DNA of 64,000 nt from an uncultured Flavobacteriales bacterium (lineage in GTDB: Bacteria > Bacteroidota > Bacteroidia > Flavobacteriales_E > Vicingaceae), in assembly GCA_937901255.1 (NCBI GenBank), contig CALCHN010000064.1:21761-85760 (forward strand), read 5' to 3'. Below are positions 1-8,334 of the stretch, piece after piece. How positions within the stretch are numbered: the stretch's first letter is position 1; each line of letters begins with the position of its first letter. The notes beneath the pieces were generated by a model. It ran no database searches, was not told the DNA's origin, and saw only the letters and a program-made list of their open reading frames with translations. Made by a program: the position numbers and the translations under genes.

Positions 1-388
1 TTTCTTGAAAATAAAAAGTATTGGCTAATTCAGTGTAGTTCTTTTGAGATTCTGGGTTTCTATTTATTGCAAGTTTAAAATTTTCAATCGCTTCTTTATA
101 TTGCTTATCATATCTTAACGAAAGTCCTTTGTATAAATAAATGTAATCACTATCTAATCCTTTTGTAATTGCTTTATTATACATTTCAATTGCTTTATCA
201 TCATTTTCAAGCTGAAAAAAGGCATACCCCACAAAAAAAATTTGTTCTGTATTTAATTCATCTATTTTATTCTCAAACTTTATTAATTCTTTAAAATTTT
301 CTTCTTCATATAATTCTTCAATAGTTTGAGATTTAGAATTGATTACAATCAATAATAGTAAGAACACTATAGTTAATGATTTCTTCAT
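1..388 (-). CDS. TPR-type secreted protein (3' end outside the window)
   Basis: The reverse strand is open from an ATG at 386-388 to the window edge, giving about 129 residues with no stop, so the C-terminus lies outside. The N-terminus (MKKSLTIVFLLLLIVINSKSQ) looks like a signal peptide. Two segments then resemble tetratricopeptide repeats, around residues 50-70 (FFQLENDDKAIEMYNKAI) and 82-105 (YDKQYKEAIENFKLAINRNP). TPRs usually mediate protein-protein contacts; no specific partner can be named. It is separated from the next minus-strand gene by about 60 bp and could be the downstream member of the same transcription unit. Confidence 0.7.
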   Translation of the reverse strand, partial: MKKSLTIVFLLLLIVINSKSQTIEELYEEENFKELIKFENKIDELNTEQIFFVGYAFFQLENDDKAIEMYNKAITKGLDSDYIYLYKGLSLRYDKQYKEAIENFKLAINRNPESQKNYTELANTFYFQE

Positions 389-447
389 CGTTGTAGATAT
401 TTTTATTTATAACTTAATTTAATTAAATATCATATTTCTTCGTTCAC

Positions 448-1062
448 TTAAAAATCCACTACGCCAATTCCTTGTCTTAGAATTTCTGGTGTTTCTCCTG
501 TGCAATCTATTACTGTTGATGCTTCGTTATTTCCATAGCCACCATCTATCACTAAATCAATCTGTCCGTCATAACGTTCGTGAATTAATTCAGGGTCGGT
601 AGTATATTCTAAAATTTCATCATCATCGTGCACAGAAGTTGATAACATTGGGTTTCCTAATTGGTTGACAATAGTTCGGGCAATGTTATTATCTGGCACA
701 CGAATACCAATGGTTTGTTTTTTAGATTGAAACAATTTTGGAATGTTTTTATTGGCATTTAAAATAAAGGTATATGGTCCAGGCAAAGCTCTTTTCATCA
801 TTTTATAGATGTCGGTACCAAACTGAACGGTATATTCCGAAATGTTGCTTAAATCATAACATATCAACGAAAAATTAGCTTCTTCTAACTTAACCCCTTT
901 TAGTTGAGCCATTTTCTCTACCGCCCTTTTGTTGGTCATATCGCAACCCATACTGTAAACAGAATCTGTTGGGTAAACAATTACACCACCTTTCTTTAAC
1001 ACATCAATTACTTGTTGTATTCTTCTTTCATCTGGATTTTCAGGGTAAATTTTTATCAGCAT
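448..1062 (-). CDS. L-threonylcarbamoyladenylate synthase-like protein (Sua5/YciO/YrdC family)
   Basis: This 204-residue protein is a single YrdC-like domain. Family landmarks visible are GGVIVYPTDSVYSMGCD near residue 25, LPGPYTFIL near 93, IGIRVPDNN near 118, and EASTVIDCTG near 180. The family makes threonylcarbamoyl-AMP from threonine, bicarbonate and ATP for the t6A modification of ANN-decoding tRNAs. It lacks the C-terminal Sua5 domain, and its sequence looks closer to the YciO branch than to TsaC, so the exact activity is less certain than the fold. It lies downstream of the transaldolase gene on the same strand with an 83-bp gap. Confidence 0.85.
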   Translation of the reverse strand: MLIKIYPENPDERRIQQVIDVLKKGGVIVYPTDSVYSMGCDMTNKRAVEKMAQLKGVKLEEANFSLICYDLSNISEYTVQFGTDIYKMMKRALPGPYTFILNANKNIPKLFQSKKQTIGIRVPDNNIARTIVNQLGNPMLSTSVHDDDEILEYTTDPELIHERYDGQIDLVIDGGYGNNEASTVIDCTGETPEILRQGIGVVDF

Positions 1063-1145
1063 TGTTTTTTAACGATTGGATATTTGAGATTATAAATTAG
1101 AAATTGTACGACATTTTCAAATTCATACATTGGTACATTTGCACA

Positions 1146-1802
1146 TTATTTATTTCCCTTAGCATGGTCGGCTAAAAACTGTGCTAAACCGCTATCTGTA
1201 AGTGGGTGTTTTAATAAGCCTGTTATTGCACTTAGTGGACTAGTTACTACATCAGCACCAATTTGAGCACATTGTATGATGTGCATAGTATGACGAACAG
1301 ATGCAGCTAAAATTTGCGTTTCGTATCCGTAATTATCGTAAATCATTCTTATTTCGGCAATTAAATGAATTCCGTTAGTAGAAACATCATCTAATCTACC
1401 AATAAATGGAGATACATAAGTTGCTCCAGCTTTAGCAGCTAATAGTGCTTGTCCTGCCGAAAAAATAAGCGTACAGTTGGTTCTTATTCCTTTAGAAGAA
1501 AAATATTTAATAGCTTTAATTCCCTCTTTAATCATAGGTACTTTTACCACTATTTGAGGGTGTAAGGAAGCTAAAAACTCTCCTTCTTTCACCATTCCTT
1601 CAAAATCTGTTGCGATAACCTCTGCACTAACATCACCATCTACAATATCACAAATGGCTTTGTAATGTTTCATAATGTTATCATAACCTGTTATTCCTTC
1701 TTTTGCCATTAATGACGGGTTAGTAGTTACGCCATCCAAAACACCTAAATCTTGTGCTTCTTTAATTTGGTCTAAGTTTGCTGTGTCTATAAAAAATTTC
1801 AT
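1146..1802 (-). CDS. tal: Transaldolase, TalC/fructose-6-phosphate aldolase type
   Basis: This is a 218-residue single-domain TIM barrel of the short transaldolase type. The N-terminus MKFFIDTANLDQIKEAQ and the VTTNPSL motif (residues 25-31) are diagnostic. The Schiff-base lysine is Lys87 in IVVKVP. In the non-oxidative pentose phosphate pathway the enzyme moves a dihydroxyacetone unit between sedoheptulose 7-phosphate and glyceraldehyde 3-phosphate; close relatives act as fructose-6-phosphate aldolases, and sequence reading alone does not separate the two. It would supply erythrose 4-phosphate for the DAHP synthase encoded elsewhere in the window. It follows the cysteine desulfurase gene by 38 bp and may be co-transcribed with it. 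Confidence 0.93.
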   Translation of the reverse strand: MKFFIDTANLDQIKEAQDLGVLDGVTTNPSLMAKEGITGYDNIMKHYKAICDIVDGDVSAEVIATDFEGMVKEGEFLASLHPQIVVKVPMIKEGIKAIKYFSSKGIRTNCTLIFSAGQALLAAKAGATYVSPFIGRLDDVSTNGIHLIAEIRMIYDNYGYETQILAASVRHTMHIIQCAQIGADVVTSPLSAITGLLKHPLTDSGLAQFLADHAKGNK

Positions 1803-1840
1803 GTGTCTGTATTTATGATTTGTATTTTTTTCTTTTCTAA

Positions 1841-2974
1841 TTATTTTCCAAATAATTCTTTAATCACGTTTATGGTGTAATCTATCTCCTCTTTAGTATT
1901 GTACTTACTAAACGAAAAACGTAATGAAGGTTGTTCCTGATTAATTCCTAATCCACTTAACACATGAGAGCCTACTGAACTTCCTGATGAACAGGCACTA
2001 CCTCCAGAAACACAAATTCCTTCAATATCTAGGTTGTAGATTAACATTTCATCCATATCTGAATGAGGAAAATGAACATTTAAAACCGTGTATAAGCTAT
2101 CTCCCAAAGGATCGCCATTAAATTCAATGGTTGGCAACACTTTTTTTAGTTCTTCAGCCATGTAACGCTTTAATCCTTTAATGTGTTTTTCATGACTTTC
2201 CATATCTCTATAGGCTATTTCCATGGCTTTTGTTAACCCAACAATACCATAAATATTTTCGGTTCCTGCACGCATATTTCTTTCTTGAGCTCCTCCGGTA
2301 ATAATTGGTTTTAGCTGTAAATCTGAATTAACAAATAAAAATCCCGTTCCTTTTGGTCCGTGGAATTTATGAGCCGAACAAGTCATAAAATCTATTTTCA
2401 ACTCTCTAACATCAAAAGCATAATGCCCTACTGTTTGTACTGTGTCAGAATGAAAATAAGCTTGGTATTTTTTACAGATTTCAGCAACTTTTTTAAGAGG
2501 TAATAGATTACCAATTTCGTTGTTAGCATGCATCAAAGAAACTAAAGTTTTTTTATTTTTATTTTCTTCAAGCAATTGCTCTAAATGGTTCAAATCTATG
2601 TAGCCTTTGTCATCAATGTTGACTAAACTTAATTTAATATTGTTATGCTTTTCTACACACTGAGCAGTATCTATAACTGCATGATGCTCAATAGCAGAAG
2701 TAATAATATGATTTACACCTAAATCTTCTGTACAACTTCTCAACACCATATTATCTGCCTCTGTTCCTCCCGAAGTAAAGAAAATTTCTGACGGAGCAGC
2801 ATTAATATACCCCGCAACTTGCTTTCTAGCTTTTTCAATTATAGCCCTAGATTGTCTTCCTAAAGCATGAACAGAAGAAGGATTTCCATAGTTTTCTTTC
2901 ATTACAGGAATCATAGCTGCTATCACTTCTTCATCTAAAGGAGTTGTTGCTGCATTATCTAAATATACTTTCAT
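1841..2974 (-). CDS. Cysteine desulfurase (IscS/NifS family)
   Basis: A 377-residue PLP-dependent class V aminotransferase-fold enzyme that releases sulfur from cysteine as an enzyme-bound persulfide for Fe-S cluster and thio-cofactor assembly. The N-terminus MKVYLDNAATTPLDEEV is typical. The PLP lysine is Lys203 in SAHKFHGPKG. The persulfide cysteine is Cys328 in SGGSACSSGS, in the long mobile loop of group I (IscS-like) enzymes. No isc or suf scaffold gene is adjacent, so this may be a general sulfur donor. It heads the minus-strand transaldolase/Sua5-like run. Confidence 0.94.
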   Translation of the reverse strand: MKVYLDNAATTPLDEEVIAAMIPVMKENYGNPSSVHALGRQSRAIIEKARKQVAGYINAAPSEIFFTSGGTEADNMVLRSCTEDLGVNHIITSAIEHHAVIDTAQCVEKHNNIKLSLVNIDDKGYIDLNHLEQLLEENKNKKTLVSLMHANNEIGNLLPLKKVAEICKKYQAYFHSDTVQTVGHYAFDVRELKIDFMTCSAHKFHGPKGTGFLFVNSDLQLKPIITGGAQERNMRAGTENIYGIVGLTKAMEIAYRDMESHEKHIKGLKRYMAEELKKVLPTIEFNGDPLGDSLYTVLNVHFPHSDMDEMLIYNLDIEGICVSGGSACSSGSSVGSHVLSGLGINQEQPSLRFSFSKYNTKEEIDYTINVIKELFGK

Positions 2975-3000
2975 TTATTTTATTGTTACTTATTAATCTT

Positions 3001-3055
3001 TAAAGCCCCTCCCAACCTACCCGAAGGGGAGGAGTTTCCATCGCTCAAAGCTTCA
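3001..3055. repeat. GC-rich palindromic intergenic repeat, copy 1
   Basis: Between the glmM and desulfurase genes lies a G/C-rich hairpin (CCCCTCCC...GGGGAGGAG) followed by CATCGCTCAAAG. The same plan recurs at 8146, 15692, 40256, 45000 and 47549: a C-run/G-run hairpin with a CCCGAAGGGG-like loop, then a CATCGCACAAGCC-like tail. In this AT-rich sequence these blocks stand out. They look like dispersed, non-coding REP-like elements. Confidence 0.6.
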
Positions 3056-3076
3056 AACTTGAAACCTCTAATTTTT

Positions 3077-3113
3077 ATTTTCTAAACTTTTAACCTCATA
3101 AACTCTTAAACTT
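3077..3113. repeat. 8-bp periodic array next to the glmM stop codon
   Basis: About five consecutive 8-base units of the type TCTAAACT / CATAAACT / CTTAAACT run up to the glmM stop codon. It belongs with the 7-bp periodic arrays found at other gene ends in this window. Confidence 0.5.
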
Positions 3114-4508
3114 CTAAACTAACTTAACCATTTCTTCCACATCTTTAATAATCTGCTGAGCTAATTCGTCTGCTTTTTCTTTAGTTGTATTTTCAGCATA
3201 AATTCTAATAATAGGTTCAGTATTCGATTTTCTTAAATGCACCCAACCATTATCAAAATGAATTTTAACGCCATCAATGGTATTAATTTCTTTATCCGTA
3301 TATTTTTGTTGCAACTGAACCAACAGCTCATCCACATTAATATCAGGAGTCAACTCAATTTTATTTTTCGACATCACATAATTCGGATAACTGTTTCTTA
3401 ATTCCGAACAAGTTACATTGCTTTTCGCTAAATGCGTTAAAAACAAAGCGATGCCAACCAACGCATCTCTACCATAATGTAATTCAGGGTAGATAATTCC
3501 TCCGTTGCCTTCGCCACCAATAATGGCATTCTCTTTCTTCATCATTTCCACTACATTCACCTCTCCTACAGCCGAAGCAAAATAAACACCTCCTTGTTTT
3601 TCGGTAACATCTCGTAATGCTTTTGTTGAAGATAAATTAGAAACCGTATTTCCTTTCTGATTTTGCAACACATAATCTGCAACAGCAACCAAGGTATATT
3701 CTTCACCAAACATTTCTCCATCTTCAGAAACGATTGCTAACCTGTCCACATCAGGGTCAACTACAAAACCGACATCGGCTTTTTGTTTTTTCATTACTGA
3801 GGCAATTTCAGTAAGATTTTCCGGTAATGGTTCCGGATTATGTGGAAAAATACCGTTTGGTTCGCAGTACAATTCAATTACTTCTTTTACACCTAATGCT
3901 TTTAATAATGGTGGTAAGAAAATTCCACCTGTTGAGTTGACACAATCTATTGCTACGGTAAAGTTTTTCGTTTTTATAGTAACTACATCTACCAACGGTA
4001 AATCTAACACTGCTTGTATATGCTTATCTAAGTAAGTGTTATCAACGGAATATGTTCCTAATTCATCAACATTGGCATACTCAAACTCATTGGCTGCTGC
4101 CATTCTCAACACTTCTTCTCCATCAGCAGCAGAAATAAATTCCCCTTTTTCGTTAAGCAATTTTAAGGCATTCCATTGCTTAGGGTTGTGGCTAGCAGTA
4201 AGAATTATTCCTCCCGAAGCATTTTTCATAGTTACCGCAACTTCTACTGTTGGCGTAGTACTTAAGCCTAAATCTATCACATTTATTCCTAAGCCTTGTA
4301 AGGTTCCAATAACTAAATGCTGCACCATTTCTCCCGAAATACGAGCATCTCTACCAATAACTATACTTACCTCTTTTTTATTTGCTCTTTTCTTTATCCA
4401 AGCTCCGAAAGCCGAAGTAAATTTTACGATGTCTAAAGGAGTTAGACCTTCATCAGGCATGCCGCCTATAGTTCCTCTAATTCCCGAAATTGATTTTATT
4501 AATGTCAT
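3114..4508 (-). CDS. glmM: Phosphoglucosamine mutase (GlmM-type phosphohexomutase)
   Basis: A 464-residue alpha-D-phosphohexomutase, expected to convert glucosamine 6-phosphate to glucosamine 1-phosphate for UDP-GlcNAc, peptidoglycan and LPS. The start is placed at MTLIKSISGIRGTIGG, which matches the usual Bacteroidota N-terminus; an alternative ATG six codons upstream falls close to the promoter. The catalytic phosphoserine is Ser106 in TASHNPKQWN. The Mg2+ loop DPDVDRLAIV, the sugar loop GGEGNGG and the phosphate-binding loop RKSNTEPIIRIYAE are all intact. A phosphomannomutase role is a less likely alternative. Confidence 0.92.
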   Translation of the reverse strand: MTLIKSISGIRGTIGGMPDEGLTPLDIVKFTSAFGAWIKKRANKKEVSIVIGRDARISGEMVQHLVIGTLQGLGINVIDLGLSTTPTVEVAVTMKNASGGIILTASHNPKQWNALKLLNEKGEFISAADGEEVLRMAAANEFEYANVDELGTYSVDNTYLDKHIQAVLDLPLVDVVTIKTKNFTVAIDCVNSTGGIFLPPLLKALGVKEVIELYCEPNGIFPHNPEPLPENLTEIASVMKKQKADVGFVVDPDVDRLAIVSEDGEMFGEEYTLVAVADYVLQNQKGNTVSNLSSTKALRDVTEKQGGVYFASAVGEVNVVEMMKKENAIIGGEGNGGIIYPELHYGRDALVGIALFLTHLAKSNVTCSELRNSYPNYVMSKNKIELTPDINVDELLVQLQQKYTDKEINTIDGVKIHFDNGWVHLRKSNTEPIIRIYAENTTKEKADELAQQIIKDVEEMVKLV

Positions 4509-4522
4509 ATAGAAATTTTTGG

Positions 4523-4530
4523 ACAAATTT
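4523..4530 (-). promoter_or_regulatory. Bacteroidota -7 element upstream of glmM
   Basis: On the minus strand TAAATTTG fits the TAnnTTTG -7 consensus, with a TTG about 20 bp further upstream. It lies 14 bp ahead of the chosen glmM start, which supports the shorter start. Confidence 0.5.
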
Positions 4531-4640
4531 AGCGTAATTTGATTGAACTAACAATCTAAAATTAACTGTTAACTATTTTGTGAAAAATAACTTCCAAAAA
4601 ACTACTTTCCTGCGTTGAAAAAATTAATTTTACATCTTGT

Positions 4641-6065
4641 ATGGAAGAAAACTTTGATTCATATAATGATGATGCAGATTATGCAGCGTCTATTAATCGA
4701 TTTGAGCAAATGCTCAACGAAAATCATCACTACTTTTTTGATGTGGAAGAGTTTGAAGATTTGATTAGCTATTATATGGAGATGAATGAAAATGAAAAAG
4801 CTAAAAAAGCCATTGACATCTCTTTAGAACAACACCCCGGCTCTTCATCACTTAAAATAAAATATGCCGAATATTTAGCCTCCATACATAAACCTAATAA
4901 AGCCTTAGAAATTCTAAATGCTATTGAAATTCTAGAGCCTTTCAATCCTGAAAACCAAATTATTAAAGGTAGTATTTACAGTCAGATAAGACAACACAAC
5001 AAAGCCATTGATGCTTACAACAAAGCATTAAAACTTACCAGCGATAAAGCCGACCAAATTTCAATAAAAATGCAAATAGCATTTGAATATGAAAACTTAT
5101 TACAATTGGATAAAGCCATTGCTATATTTAAGGAAGTGCTAAAAGAAAACCCTGCTAACGAAACTGTTTTGTACGATATTACTTTCTGCTACAATATGAA
5201 CGACAGAGCAGAAAGCAGTATTGAGTTTTTAACCGCCTTTTTAGATGATAATCCCTACAGCTATGTTGGTTGGTATAACTTAGGTATTTGCTATCACTCA
5301 GCAGAATTATACGAAAAAGCTATTGATGCTCAGGAGTATGTAATTGCTATAAAAGAAGACTTTATTTCTGCTTATTTAAACAAAGCTGATGCACTTTCTT
5401 CATTAGAAAGATATGATGAAGCCATAGCAACTTACAAAGAAACTTTTGCATTTGAAGAACCTAATGCCGACATGTTTTATTTTATTGGCGAATGTTACGA
5501 AAACAACCTTCAATATGATGAAGCGCTAGAATATTTTAAAAAAGCAACTCAGCTAGATGCCATGCACTCTGATGCTTGGGCAGGAATGGCCTATGTTTTT
5601 AATGAACTAGGAAAAACAGATTCAGCTATATTCTTTATTCAAAAAGCAATTGAAATAGAACCAGAACATCCTGACTTTTTACTTATTTATGCCGATATCT
5701 TAAAAGATATTGAAGCTTACGAAGAAGCAATAGAACTTTACCAAAAAATTATTAAAATAGACCCTGAAAACAATACTTCTTGGGTAGATTTGGCTGATGC
5801 TTATTTTGAACTCGGACAAATTGATGAAGCTCTAAAGACCATTGTTAAAGGCATAGAAACACACCCTGATAGTGGTTTGCTTAAAGTTCGTTTGGTAGCT
5901 TTCTATCTAGAAATTGACAAACTTCCAGAAGCAACCAGTCAGCTTGTAGAATTATTAAATATGGATAAGCAATTAGCAAAGGCGTTAATTACGTTTTATC
6001 CAGCAGTATTGGATTATCCAAGCTTATTAGAAATCATAGAAAATTATAACGATAATGAATTTTGA
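4641..6065 (+). CDS. Tetratricopeptide-repeat protein
   Basis: A 474-residue protein made almost entirely of TPR-like helix pairs. Clear units include KPNKALEILNAIEILEPFNP, HNKAIDAYNKALKLT, KAIAIFKEVLKENPANE, YDEALEYFKKATQLDA, AIFFIQKAIEIEPEHP and YEEAIELYQKIIKIDPEN. There is no signal peptide, and the N-terminus is acidic, so a cytoplasmic scaffold is likely. Its 3' end overlaps the start of the phosphosulfolactate synthase-like gene by 11 bp, which implies translational coupling. It opens a four-gene plus-strand run ending with the DUF368 gene. Confidence 0.85.
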   Translation: MEENFDSYNDDADYAASINRFEQMLNENHHYFFDVEEFEDLISYYMEMNENEKAKKAIDISLEQHPGSSSLKIKYAEYLASIHKPNKALEILNAIEILEPFNPENQIIKGSIYSQIRQHNKAIDAYNKALKLTSDKADQISIKMQIAFEYENLLQLDKAIAIFKEVLKENPANETVLYDITFCYNMNDRAESSIEFLTAFLDDNPYSYVGWYNLGICYHSAELYEKAIDAQEYVIAIKEDFISAYLNKADALSSLERYDEAIATYKETFAFEEPNADMFYFIGECYENNLQYDEALEYFKKATQLDAMHSDAWAGMAYVFNELGKTDSAIFFIQKAIEIEPEHPDFLLIYADILKDIEAYEEAIELYQKIIKIDPENNTSWVDLADAYFELGQIDEALKTIVKGIETHPDSGLLKVRLVAFYLEIDKLPEATSQLVELLNMDKQLAKALITFYPAVLDYPSLLEIIENYNDNEF

Positions 6066-6837
6066 CTTACCAAACATTCCAGAAAGAGACCAAAAACCAA
6101 GAAATAATGGGTTAACCATGATGATGGATAAAGGTCTGAGCTGGCGACAAGCAGAAAATTTTGTAGATGCCAATGCTCATCTTACAGATTTAGTAAAATT
6201 AGGCTTTGGGACTTCTTATGTAACCAAAGATTTTCAAAGAAAAATTGATATTTATAAAGCGGGAAACCTAAATGTTTACTTGGGCGGAACTCTTTTCGAA
6301 GCATTTGTGGTAAGAGGTATGTTTGATGATTACCGAAGATTGTTGGATAAGTTTAAGATTGATACTTGCGAAGTTTCTGATGGTTCTATCGTTCTTCCTA
6401 ATGAGAAAAAATGTGAGTACATTGCTACCCTATCAAAAGACTATAGAGTTTTATCTGAAGTAGGTTCTAAAGAAGCTGGAATTTTTATTAGTCCAGCCAA
6501 ATGGATTTCTATGATGAAAGATGAATTAGATGCCGGAGCATGGAAAGTTATTGCTGAAGCCAGAGAAAGTGGTACTGTTGGGATTTACCGACCAAATGGA
6601 ACGGCTCATGTTGCTTTGGTAAATAAAATTATTGCTAAAGTAAAATTAGAAAATATTCTTTGGGAAGCTCCCCTTAAAAATCAGCAAGTTTGGTTTATAA
6701 AGCAATTTGGAGCAAATGTAAACTTAGGAAATATTTCTCCCAACGAAGTAATTGCTTTAGAATGTCTTAGACTAGGATTAAGAGGAGATACTTTCTTCGA
6801 AAATCTTCCGGAAGAAATTACTTCAGCATTTCATTAA
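6055..6837 (+). CDS. Phosphosulfolactate synthase (ComA) family protein
   Basis: A 260-residue TIM-barrel protein resembling ComA, which in methanogens adds sulfite to phosphoenolpyruvate to give (2R)-phospho-3-sulfolactate in coenzyme M synthesis. Recognisable stretches are RNNGLTMMMDKGLSWRQAE, LVKLGFGTSYV, NVYLGGTLFE, CEVSDGSIVLP, EVGSKEAGIF and EARESGTVGIYRPNG. Coenzyme M is not expected in a Bacteroidota, so the product may feed another sulfonate, such as a cysteate or sulfonolipid precursor; that is inference. It overlaps the TPR gene upstream and is followed 33 bp later by a rhodanese gene, another sulfur-handling protein. Confidence 0.85.
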   Translation: MNFDLPNIPERDQKPRNNGLTMMMDKGLSWRQAENFVDANAHLTDLVKLGFGTSYVTKDFQRKIDIYKAGNLNVYLGGTLFEAFVVRGMFDDYRRLLDKFKIDTCEVSDGSIVLPNEKKCEYIATLSKDYRVLSEVGSKEAGIFISPAKWISMMKDELDAGAWKVIAEARESGTVGIYRPNGTAHVALVNKIIAKVKLENILWEAPLKNQQVWFIKQFGANVNLGNISPNEVIALECLRLGLRGDTFFENLPEEITSAFH

Positions 6838-6870
6838 TAAGCTATTACTTAATTTTAGACTTTTTACATT

Positions 6871-7170
6871 ATGAATGAAATAGCCCCTTTAGAACTAAAA
6901 AAAATGATAGAGGAAAATGCTAATATTCAAATTATTGATATTAGAGATGATTATGTTTTCGAAGATTTTAATCTAGGGGGAACAAACATTCCCTTAGAAA
7001 ATGTAATCAATAACAAAGCACAGTTTGAAAATGATAAAAAAACTGTTTTTATCTGTAACTCAGGAAAAAGATCTTCTGCCATTGTGCGTACATTAACAGT
7101 AAAACATCAACTTCCAAACATATACTCTTTAAAAGGTGGTATTGAAGCTTATGTTGAAGAATGTTTATAA
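6871..7170 (+). CDS. Rhodanese-like single-domain protein
   Basis: A 99-residue rhodanese domain without a signal peptide. The N-terminal IIDIRDDYVFEDFNLGGTNIP matches the start of rhodanese folds, and the active-site loop is C62-NSGKRS, so the catalytic cysteine is present. Such small rhodaneses carry a persulfide to acceptors. Its place between a ComA-like protein and a DUF368 protein suggests a sulfur-transfer role in that operon, but no substrate can be read from the sequence. Confidence 0.9.
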   Translation: MNEIAPLELKKMIEENANIQIIDIRDDYVFEDFNLGGTNIPLENVINNKAQFENDKKTVFICNSGKRSSAIVRTLTVKHQLPNIYSLKGGIEAYVEECL

Positions 7171-7224
7171 TAGGCATTAGGGATTAGTAACCTTAAACCT
7201 CAAACCTCAAACCCCAAACTCTAA
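7171..7224. repeat. 7-bp periodic array between the rhodanese and DUF368 genes
   Basis: Starting directly after the rhodanese stop, the spacer divides into about eight successive heptamers: TAGGCAT, TAGGGAT, TAGTAAC, CTTAAAC, CTCAAAC, CTCAAAC, CCCAAAC, TCTAAAT. The unit drifts along the array, but the period holds until the next ATG. Confidence 0.6.
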
Positions 7225-8145
7225 ATGAATAACAAACGAACAATAAAAGATTACATTTTTATTGCATTAAAAGGCATAGCCATGGGAGCAGCAGATGTTG
7301 TTCCTGGTGTTTCTGGTGGAACTATTGCTTTTATTTCGGGAATTTATGAAGAATTGCTGGAAACTATTAGCAGCTTTAATTTACAAGCGTTAAAAGTGTT
7401 AACCAAAGAAGGCATTAAACCTTTCTGGAAACACATCAACGGAAGTTTTATTGCAACATTATTACTTGGAATTGCTGTCAGCATAATTTCTTTGGCAAAA
7501 CTGATTACCTATTTGCTTCATGCTCATCCTGTATTGCTTTGGGGCTTCTTTTTTGGGCTAATAGTTGCCAGCGTATTTTTGGTAGGAAAAAAAGTAGTAG
7601 AGTGGCAGTTATCACGTGTTTTAGCCGTAATTGTAGGAACAGTAATTGCGTTTACTATAACCATTTTAAATCCTATGGAAAATCCTGATACACATTGGTT
7701 TGTATTTGTTTCAGGGGCAGTTGCCATTTGTGCTATGATTTTACCCGGAATTTCAGGGAGTTTTATTTTGCTGTTACTGGGTTCTTATGAGTTGATTCTT
7801 TCTTCTATTAAAGATTTTAAAATTACCACCATACTTACTTTTATTGTTGGTTGTGTGGTTGGTTTACTATCTTTCTCCAAATTTTTAAATTGGTTATTTA
7901 AAAAATACCACGATGTTACTGTTGCCGCTTTAACAGGCTTTTTAATTGGTTCATTAAATAAAGTTTGGCCTTGGAAAGAAGTGTTATCCACCAGAGAAAA
8001 TTCTAAAGGTGAAATTGTTCCGTTTATAGAAACTAATGTTTTACCCAACCAATTTCATGAAGAACCGCAAACAATGGGTGTAATCATACTAGCTATTATT
8101 GGCTTTGTTTTAATTTTTGGATTAGAGAAGCTGGCTAAAAAATAA
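7225..8145 (+). CDS. DUF368 membrane protein (PopT-like family)
   Basis: A 306-residue polytopic membrane protein with about eight hydrophobic segments. It carries the internally repeated DUF368 motif: AADVVPGVSGGTIAFISGIY near residue 22 and ILPGISGSFILLLLGSYE near residue 172. Some DUF368 proteins (PopT) have been proposed to return undecaprenyl phosphate across the inner membrane, so a lipid-carrier recycling role is reasonable here. It ends the TPR/ComA/rhodanese run. Whether that neighbourhood reflects a shared pathway is not clear from sequence alone. Confidence 0.88.
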   Translation: MNNKRTIKDYIFIALKGIAMGAADVVPGVSGGTIAFISGIYEELLETISSFNLQALKVLTKEGIKPFWKHINGSFIATLLLGIAVSIISLAKLITYLLHAHPVLLWGFFFGLIVASVFLVGKKVVEWQLSRVLAVIVGTVIAFTITILNPMENPDTHWFVFVSGAVAICAMILPGISGSFILLLLGSYELILSSIKDFKITTILTFIVGCVVGLLSFSKFLNWLFKKYHDVTVAALTGFLIGSLNKVWPWKEVLSTRENSKGEIVPFIETNVLPNQFHEEPQTMGVIILAIIGFVLIFGLEKLAKK

Positions 8146-8210
8146 AAGCCCCCTAAATCCCCCGAAGGGGGACTTGCCAACCCACAAAGCCAATTAGAAC
8201 TATCATTCTA
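8146..8210. repeat. GC-rich palindromic intergenic repeat, copy 2
   Basis: Directly after the DUF368 stop codon come AAGCCCCCTAAATCC and CCCGAAGGGGGACTTGCC, then a CACAAAGCC tail and a TATCATTCT motif. It has the same layout as the copies at 15692, 40256 and 45000. Confidence 0.65.
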
Positions 8211-8334
8211 AACACTTTCTTGCTCTTTCGAAAATCTTTCAGAAAGTTCTTAAAAATAAGACTGCAAGGGTTTTACTTAGTTTTCAATACGATTTTAAAC
8301 CTTATCCGTAATTTTACCAAAAACAATTTAACTT

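Noticed and set aside
4036..4512. 158-codon plus-strand frame antisense to glmM
   Set aside because: glmM on the minus strand has all its catalytic motifs; the opposite frame is a shadow with no recognisable feature.
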